From Ferrovibrio sp965278975 (GTDB lineage: Bacteria; Pseudomonadota; Alphaproteobacteria; Ferrovibrionales; Ferrovibrionaceae): 64,000 bases of DNA. The notes under the pieces are model-generated. The model ran no database searches. It was not told the DNA's origin and saw only the letters and a list, made by a program, of their open reading frames with translations. The stretch is from the NCBI RefSeq assembly GCF_965278975.1, contig NZ_OZ257126.1, positions 3,720,001 to 3,784,000 on the forward strand. Reading direction: 5' to 3'. Numbering within the stretch: position 1 is the stretch's first letter; every line of letters starts with the position of its first letter. Positions 59,639 through 64,000 of this stretch are shown piece after piece. Both the position numbers and the translations under genes were made by a program.

Positions 59639-59684
59639 CAGTTGAACGCGTTCAACTGCCATATCGGCTTTCCAGTTGAACGCG
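59639..59684. promoter_or_regulatory. Candidate integrase arm-type sites, right end
   Basis: CAGTTGAACGCGTTCAACTG (59639-59658) is a perfect 20-bp palindrome made of two GTTGAACG units, and CAGTTGAACGCG recurs at 59673-59684. The two left-end copies at 24503-24555 share the core. These lie between int and attR. Confidence 0.55.
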
Positions 59685-59742
59685 CGAGCCGCGCGAAAGC
59701 ATCGGGCCCAAGGCCAAAATGGCCGGTATATTATTGAAAATG

Positions 59743-59816
59743 AAAAGGAAAGTGGCGGAGGGGATGGGATTCGAACCCACGGTACAGGTTTACCCTGTAC
59801 AACGGTTTAGCAAACC
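59743..59816. repeat. attR core (74 bp), within tRNA-Ser
   Basis: Identical to 24402-24475. Covers the 3' half of the tRNA up to the anticodon stem, so recombination leaves the gene intact. Confidence 0.93.
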
Positions 59817-59845
59817 GCCGCCTTCAGCCACTCGGCCACCCCTCC
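59753..59845 (-). tRNA. tRNA-Ser(GCT)
   Basis: 93 nt including an encoded CCA (59753-59755). The acceptor stem is GGAGGGG paired to CCCCTCC, discriminator G; anticodon loop TTGCTAA with stem GCGGT/ACCGT; a long variable arm (TTGTACAGGGTAAACCTGTAC) characteristic of class II tRNA-Ser; T arm GGGTTCGAATCCC. Reads AGC/AGU codons. The 3' half is supplied by the phage. Confidence 0.96.
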
Positions 59846-59965
59846 GCACGCGAGTGGGTTTTACATTACACGGCGTATGCGGGGCCTCTTCTAAGGGCCG
59901 AGGGCTGGCCTGTCAATGAGTTGAGACAGCCCACGGGGCCAATCGCTGATGATCGAAAAGCCGGC

Positions 59966-60020
59966 TTGACGTCATTTGGACGATTGTCCTAGGTTGCCTC
60001 TAGGGCGAATGACCTAGAGG
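59966..60020 (+). promoter_or_regulatory. Promoter and inverted-repeat operator of the TetR gene
   Basis: TTGACG (59966-59971) with a weak -10 (TAGGTT, 59990-59995). Just downstream, CCTCTAGG (59997-60004) and CCTAGAGG (60013-60020) form a perfect 8-bp inverted repeat, 7 bp before the ATG, as expected for autorepression. Confidence 0.55.
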
Positions 60021-60026
60021 CTGCAT

Positions 60027-60632
60027 ATGAGCGCGGCAGAGACACGGCGGCAGATTGTCGAGGCGGCGGACCGGCTGTTCTACGAGCAAGGTTTCGAGGC
60101 GACTTCGTTTGCCGATATCGCCGCCGCCGTGCAGCTGTCGCGCGGCAATTTCTATTATCACTTCAAGACCAAGGACGAGATCCTGGATGCGGTGATCGCG
60201 CTGCGGCTGGAGAATACCCGGCGCATGCTCGATGCCTGGGAGACTGAGGGCGCTGCGCCAGCCGACCGCATCCGCAGTTTCATCAATATCCTGATCATGA
60301 ACCGCGCCAAGATCATGCTCTATGGCTGCCCGGTCGGTACGCTCTGCAGCGAACTGGCCAAGCTCGATCATGGCGCCAAGGGCGAGGCGGCGAAGCTGTT
60401 CGCACTGTTCCGCGACTGGCTGGCGCAGCAGTTCAAGGCACGCGGCCATGGCCGCGAGGCGGAACCGCTGGCACTGCATCTGCTGGCGCGCAGCCAGGGT
60501 GTTGCCACGCTGGCGAGCACCTTTCGCGATGAAGCCTTCATCCGCCGCGAGGTGGAGGACATGTGTGCCTGGTTCGAGGCCCAGCAGCCGGCCCAGAAGC
60601 CAGTCCAGAATTCTGTCCGGGCGCGGGCTTGA
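60027..60632 (+). CDS. TetR-family transcriptional regulator
   Basis: 201 aa. N-terminal HTH: TRRQIVEAADRLFYEQGFEA, TSFADIAAAVQLSRGNFYYH, the standard TetR signature ending in FYYHFKTKDEIL. The C-terminal ligand domain contains VGTLCSELAKLDHGAKGEAA as seen in YcdC/AcrR-like quinone or fatty-acid-type regulators. It probably controls the following small gene and itself. Confidence 0.92.
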   Translation: MSAAETRRQIVEAADRLFYEQGFEATSFADIAAAVQLSRGNFYYHFKTKDEILDAVIALRLENTRRMLDAWETEGAAPADRIRSFINILIMNRAKIMLYGCPVGTLCSELAKLDHGAKGEAAKLFALFRDWLAQQFKARGHGREAEPLALHLLARSQGVATLASTFRDEAFIRREVEDMCAWFEAQQPAQKPVQNSVRARA

Positions 60633-60655
60633 GGTCACAGAGGGAGGGAGAGGGG

Positions 60656-60949
60656 ATGTTTGTCGTCACATTGAAATTCGCCGCCAACAAGGCCGCTGCA
60701 CCGCGCCTGATGGAAGGCCATAATGCCTGGATCCGGCAGGGCTTCGAGGATGGTGTGTTCCTACTGACTGGCAGCCTCAATCCCGCTGCTGGTGGAGCCG
60801 TGCTGGCCCATGGCGTTACCCGCGCGGAGATCGAGGCGCGGGTGGCGGCGGACCCCTTTGTTGCCGAGCAGGTAGTGAGCGCCGACATATTGGAAATCGC
60901 ACCGGGCCGCCTGGATCAGCGGCTGGCTTTCCTGAAAGGCGCGGCATGA
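60656..60949 (+). CDS. YciI-family protein
   Basis: 97 aa from the ATG at 60656, after AGGGAGGGAGAGGGG. The YCII-like ferredoxin fold is apparent: FVVTLKFAANKAAAPRLMEG, GHNAWIRQGFEDGVFLLTGS with His-Asp-type residues, AVLAHGVTRAEIEARVAADP. Such proteins often bind or isomerise small molecules. Overlaps the tag start by 4 bp. Confidence 0.82.
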   Translation: MFVVTLKFAANKAAAPRLMEGHNAWIRQGFEDGVFLLTGSLNPAAGGAVLAHGVTRAEIEARVAADPFVAEQVVSADILEIAPGRLDQRLAFLKGAA

Positions 60950-61560
60950 GCGGTACGATTCCTGGCCCCGATGGCAAGCCGCGCTGCCGCTGGTGCGCGG
61001 CGGCGCCGGAATTCTTCGCCTATCATGACCATGAATGGGGTTATCCTGTGGAGGATGACCGCCGCCTGTTCGAGAAGCTGTGCCTGGAAAGTTTCCAGTC
61101 GGGCCTGAGCTGGCGCACCATCCTGGCCAAGCGCGAGAATTTCCGCGCTGCGTTCCATGGCTTCGATTTTGAGCGCGTGGCGCGTTTCACCGAGAAGGAT
61201 GTGGCGCGCCTGCTGCAGGACGAGGGCATCGTGCGCCATCGCGGCAAGATCGAAGCCACGATCAACAATGCCCGGCGGGCGAAGGAAATGGTCAAGGCGG
61301 AAGGCTCGCTGGCGGCCTATATCTGGCGCTTCGAGCCGGCGCCCGATGGGCTGGCAGCGCCGCAGAGTGCTTCCAGTACCGCCGCCTCGGTGGCGTTGTC
61401 GAAGGATTTGAAGAAGCGCGGCTGGGCCTTTGTCGGCCCCACCACGGTCTATGCCTTCATGCAGGCCATGGGCCTGGTGAACGACCATGCGGAAGGCTGC
61501 GTGATCCGCGCCAAGGCCGCCAAGGCACGGGCGAAGTTCAAGCCGCCGCGCCCCCGTTGA
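60946..61560 (+). CDS. tag: DNA-3-methyladenine glycosylase I
   Basis: 204 aa. CRWCAAAPEFFAYHDHEWGY is the family N-terminus with the first zinc Cys and His, and ESFQSGLSWRTILAKRENFR includes the catalytic-pocket Glu. Helix-hairpin-helix DNA-binding region follows (IVRHRGKIEATINNARRA), and GPTTVYAFMQAMGLVNDHAE has the remaining zinc ligands. Removes 3-methyladenine from alkylated DNA. Confidence 0.95.
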   Translation: MSGTIPGPDGKPRCRWCAAAPEFFAYHDHEWGYPVEDDRRLFEKLCLESFQSGLSWRTILAKRENFRAAFHGFDFERVARFTEKDVARLLQDEGIVRHRGKIEATINNARRAKEMVKAEGSLAAYIWRFEPAPDGLAAPQSASSTAASVALSKDLKKRGWAFVGPTTVYAFMQAMGLVNDHAEGCVIRAKAAKARAKFKPPRPR

Positions 61561-61633
61561 GCGTGACGCTGCCCTGACGGTTTGCTTGCGCTATGCCAGA
61601 GCTTAGACTGCCGCCCTGGCCAAGGAAGCGAGC

Positions 61634-62449
61634 ATGAGCGACGACAGCCGAGAGCGCGCCCGGGAATGGTGGCGCACCGCGATCATCGATATCGAACCGG
61701 GCGTGATCCGCCCGCGCGGCTACCCCATCGAGCAACTGGTTGGCAAGGTTGGCTATGCCGAGATGCTGTGGCTGATGCTGCGTGGTGAATTGCCCAGCAA
61801 GGCGCAGGCGGCCCTGCTGGAAGCGGCGCTGGTGGCGGCGGTGGATCATGGCCCGCAGGCGCCCTCGATTGCCATCGCGCGCATGACGGTTGCGGCGGGC
61901 AACGACCTCAACGGCGCGGTGGGCGCCGGCATTGCCGCGCTCGGCGATACCCATGGCGGCGCCGGCCAGCAATGCATGCAGCTCTATGAGGAGATCGCCG
62001 CCCGCATTGCCGGCGGTGCGCCGCTGGAGGCATCGGTACTGGAAGGCGTCGCCTTGTGGCAGGAGCGTTATGGCAAGCATGTGCCGGGCTTTGGCCACCG
62101 CTTCCATCCCGTCGATCCGCGCAGCCCGAGACTGCTGGCGCTGGTGGATAAAGCCGTGCAGGCCGGCACCGTGTCGGGCCGCTATGCCGCCATCGGCCGC
62201 GCCGTCGAGCAGGCCTTAGCTGGGGCTAAGAAGCCGGTGCCGATGAATATCGACGGTGCCACGGCGGTGATTTTCTGCGAACTCGGTTTTCCGCCGCCGC
62301 TCGGGCGTGGCCTGTTCCTGCTGTCACGCGGTGTGGGCATCCTGGCCCATGCCTGGGAGCAGATGAACGAGGGCACCCGCATCAAAGGCCCGACACCGCC
62401 GGATTTCCTCTACCAGTATACAGGACCAGTGAAGCGTGACGTACCATGA
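61634..62449 (+). CDS. Citryl-CoA lyase / citrate synthase-like protein
   Basis: 271 aa, a short citrate-synthase-fold enzyme. EPGVIRPRGYPIEQLVGKVG resembles the start of citryl-CoA lyase-like proteins; GDTHGGAGQQCMQLYEE carries the first active-site His, and VPGFGHRFHPVDPRSPRLL the second His with the Arg-rich loop; the Asp-containing end is RGVGILAHAWEQMNEGTRI. These enzymes cleave citryl-CoA or condense related acyl-CoAs. ATGA overlap with the next gene suggests a joint pathway. Confidence 0.85.
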   Translation: MSDDSRERAREWWRTAIIDIEPGVIRPRGYPIEQLVGKVGYAEMLWLMLRGELPSKAQAALLEAALVAAVDHGPQAPSIAIARMTVAAGNDLNGAVGAGIAALGDTHGGAGQQCMQLYEEIAARIAGGAPLEASVLEGVALWQERYGKHVPGFGHRFHPVDPRSPRLLALVDKAVQAGTVSGRYAAIGRAVEQALAGAKKPVPMNIDGATAVIFCELGFPPPLGRGLFLLSRGVGILAHAWEQMNEGTRIKGPTPPDFLYQYTGPVKRDVP

Positions 62450-63312
62450 GTGACAGTCTTCTGCCGCAGCAGCCGGCGCCGGTGACACCGAAGCAGGCAG
62501 CCCTCACCGAGCGGTATCTGTGGCCCGCCGAGCCGGAATTGATGCAGACCTTCCTGGCCCTGCGGCGCCAGGCCGATGCCGTGCTGGCGCCCAGGTTTCC
62601 GATGGCCAACGGCAAGCCCTGGCCGCTTGGCCGCTGCGATGTGATCACACAGCATGTACAGGGCCTGCTGGCCACGGCTTTGCGCAAGCCGGATACGCCG
62701 GGCTTGAAGGCGCTGTCGTCCTTCGTGCTGAGCGGCGGTGTGGTGCGCACCATCTGGGGCGCGCTGCGGGAAAAGTATTTCCAGAATGCCTTCCAGTTCG
62801 GCTCAATCTATCTCGATGTTTCCAACGACACCGTGGATACGAAAAAGCCGCCGGTGGAAATCCTGCCGCTGGCCGAAGCGCAGATGGCCGAGATCGCCGA
62901 TCCAGCGCATTTCGTGCGCATCGCCAGCAGCTATTGGGGCGCGGCGGCCTATGCCAACCATGTGATCCCCAGCCTGGCGCCGGTGCTGCCGATCATCACT
63001 GTCGTGCCGGGCCAGGTGCCGACCCTGCAATCGGCCTGCGATTATATGATCGACAAGTTCCGCCGCGATGGCTTTGCCTCGTCCGAAGCCTGGTTGGCCG
63101 AAGCCGAGGCGCCGCCGGATGATGTGATCGAGGCGTTGCGCAGCCAGACTCCGGCAGCCATGCGGCCGGCCGATCCGGCGGCGGGCCGCAGCCTGGCACT
63201 CGAAGCCTGCCGCGCGGCGCGCGCGGCGAACCGTCAGCATGATGTGACCTGGCGCGATAGCCGCGTGCTGGATTATTTGAAGATACGCCCCGGCGCAGCG
63301 GCAGGGGCCTGA
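62446..63312 (+). CDS. Conserved hypothetical protein coupled to citryl-CoA lyase-like gene
   Basis: 288 aa, starting in ATGA overlap with the citrate-synthase-like gene. Sequence blocks: RYLWPAEPELMQTFLALRRQ, PMANGKPWPLGRCDVITQHV, FQFGSIYLDVSNDTVDTKKP and RIASSYWGAAAYANHVIPSL. No signal peptide or transmembrane segment. The family is not one I recognise; co-translation suggests a role in the same metabolism. Confidence 0.65.
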   Translation: MSDSLLPQQPAPVTPKQAALTERYLWPAEPELMQTFLALRRQADAVLAPRFPMANGKPWPLGRCDVITQHVQGLLATALRKPDTPGLKALSSFVLSGGVVRTIWGALREKYFQNAFQFGSIYLDVSNDTVDTKKPPVEILPLAEAQMAEIADPAHFVRIASSYWGAAAYANHVIPSLAPVLPIITVVPGQVPTLQSACDYMIDKFRRDGFASSEAWLAEAEAPPDDVIEALRSQTPAAMRPADPAAGRSLALEACRAARAANRQHDVTWRDSRVLDYLKIRPGAAAGA

Positions 63313-63401
63313 TGCTGCTGCCGCAGCAGATTGCGCCGGTAAACCGGAAGCAGGTCGGGACGGCGAATGAACGGCGACAGCAAAAAGTAATTTCTGGAAT
63401 C

Positions 63402-63424
63402 ATGCGCGGATCAAGTCCGCGCAT
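63402..63424. repeat. Intergenic hairpin, REP-like
   Basis: ATGCGCGGA-TCAAG-TCCGCGCAT: a perfect 9-bp stem with a 5-nt loop, between the convergent genes ending at 63312 and 63436. The type GCGCGGATCAAGTCCGCGC is a common intergenic repeat in Alphaproteobacteria, from memory. Confidence 0.65.
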
Positions 63425-63435
63425 GGCGATGGGAA

Positions 63436-64000
63436 TCAAATGGCGGCGGGCAGGGCGATGCCGAATTTCTCGGCCCAGGGGACAAGGCTCGGCATGATTT
63501 CCGGGTGCAGGCGGATGCCGGCCTGCATCTGCTCGGCCTTCAGTTTCAAGCCGCGCTCGCCGGGCAGGCGCACCGGCGGATTGCCGGGCTTCACCGGCGC
63601 GGTGCGGCAGGCTTCGGCGATGAAGCCGGTTTCGCGGATGAAGGCATCGCGACCGCCGAAGGCTTCCGGGTCGATGATCTGCAGGAACACGTTGGCGCCC
63701 CAATGGCCCGGCTTGTCGGCATGGCCATAGCCGCCAAGCCCGCTGGTCAGGGCCTCCACCATCAGGCCCAGCGCATAGCCCTTGTGGCCCAGATCCATGC
63801 CGCCGAGCGGCAGGATGGCGCCGGGCGGCTTGGTGAAGAAGGCGGCCGGATCGTCGGTGGCATTGCCCTGGTTATCCACCAGCCATTGCCCGCCCAGGCG
63901 GCGCTGGCCGCCATCGGCCTGGTTCAGCCGGTGCAGCCGCGAGGTCATGCCGTTTGAAGTCGTGGAGGCGCTGATATCCATCACCACGGGCAATCCATCG
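63436..64000 (-). CDS. Ldh-family (malate/L-lactate/ureidoglycolate) oxidoreductase, C-terminal part
   Basis: The frame is open to the right edge, so the N-terminal half is outside the window. The visible 188 residues have the MDH2/YlbC family pattern: MDISASTTSNG, then GAILPLGGMDLGHKGYALGL with the conserved His, VFLQIIDPEAFGG and LPGERGLKLKAEQ. These NAD(P)-dependent enzymes act on 2-hydroxy acids. Which substrate cannot be decided. Confidence 0.9.
   Translation of the reverse strand, partial: DGLPVVMDISASTTSNGMTSRLHRLNQADGGQRRLGGQWLVDNQGNATDDPAAFFTKPPGAILPLGGMDLGHKGYALGLMVEALTSGLGGYGHADKPGHWGANVFLQIIDPEAFGGRDAFIRETGFIAEACRTAPVKPGNPPVRLPGERGLKLKAEQMQAGIRLHPEIMPSLVPWAEKFGIALPAAI

Larger units (their letters stand above)
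24402..59816. mobile_element. Temperate podovirus-type prophage integrated in tRNA-Ser(GCT)
   Basis: Boundaries are set by a 74-bp perfect direct repeat containing the 3' half of a tRNA-Ser. The element is about 35.4 kb with a full set of modules: integrase/excisionase, repressor and Cro-like genes, primase and helicase, terminase, portal, scaffold, capsid, tail tubular A/B, ejection proteins, fibres and lysis. No broken structural gene was noticed, so it may be inducible. The virion gene set and order (TerL, portal, Bbp19-like, scaffold, capsid, gp11/gp12-like, ejection proteins) are podoviral and BPP-1-like. Confidence 0.95.

Noticed and set aside
1..64000. CRISPR arrays, rRNA genes and insertion sequences
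   Set aside because: No regularly spaced repeats, no rRNA sequence and no transposase frame was seen on either strand.

Overview
The window looks like a GC-rich alphaproteobacterial chromosome, probably of the Rhodospirillales sensu lato. This is an inference from the PopZ-like (DUF2497) protein, an RpoN-type -24/-12 promoter in front of flgE, the gatCAB/ruvX layout and general codon usage; no rRNA is present to settle it.

Left chromosomal part (1-24401): the end of a TolC-family efflux gene, a PopZ-like polar organiser, valS with a small cytidine-deaminase-like gene, a fused M19 dipeptidase, an NTF2-like gene, an OmpA-like lipid/periplasmic gene, an MFS transporter, a periplasmic solute-binding protein, ruvX divergent from the gatC-gatA-gatB amidotransferase operon, a DsbD-like thiol reductase followed by a redoxin, a lipoprotein, a metal-binding HMA protein, a solitary flgE, a PAS sensor histidine kinase, and a five-gene glutathione-linked cluster (GST, GNAT, GST, HCCA-isomerase-like, YbaK-like).

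Prophage (24402-59816, about 35.4 kb): a temperate podovirus integrated in tRNA-Ser(GCT). A 74-bp perfect direct repeat marks both ends; the tRNA is intact on the right, next to the integrase. Almost everything from 52667 leftward lies on the minus strand in one long, mostly ATGA-coupled operon: a Cro-like regulator, Toprim primase, primase/helicase, terminase, portal, a Bbp19-like protein, scaffold, capsid, small virion proteins, tail tubular A and B, three ejection proteins (248, 772 and 1632 aa), a T7-type tail fibre, a spike-like protein, and a lysis module. Going rightward on the plus strand are a repressor (52829) with a secreted thermonuclease, then an early operon (54696-59634) of small proteins, an XRE regulator, a ParB-like protein, a probable excisionase and the integrase. 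The virion gene order resembles Bordetella phage BPP-1, but no reverse transcriptase or template repeat is present.

The most interesting signals are DNA-level and confined to the prophage: (i) a 15-bp odd palindrome, GCGCACG-S-CGTGCGC, in six exact copies plus one 13-bp copy scattered over 29 kb in genes and gaps and in different reading frames, alongside an orphan ParB-like protein; (ii) two control regions sharing the same operator half-sites and promoter geometry; (iii) GTTGAACG integrase arm-type sites at both ends; (iv) a 12-C tract whose loss of one C would fuse an early gene to the downstream XRE regulator; and (v) a nuclease-like domain inside the giant ejection protein.

Right chromosomal part (59846-64000): a TetR regulator with its own inverted-repeat operator, a YciI-like protein, DNA-3-methyladenine glycosylase I, a citryl-CoA lyase-like enzyme with an unknown partner gene, and the end of an Ldh-family dehydrogenase.
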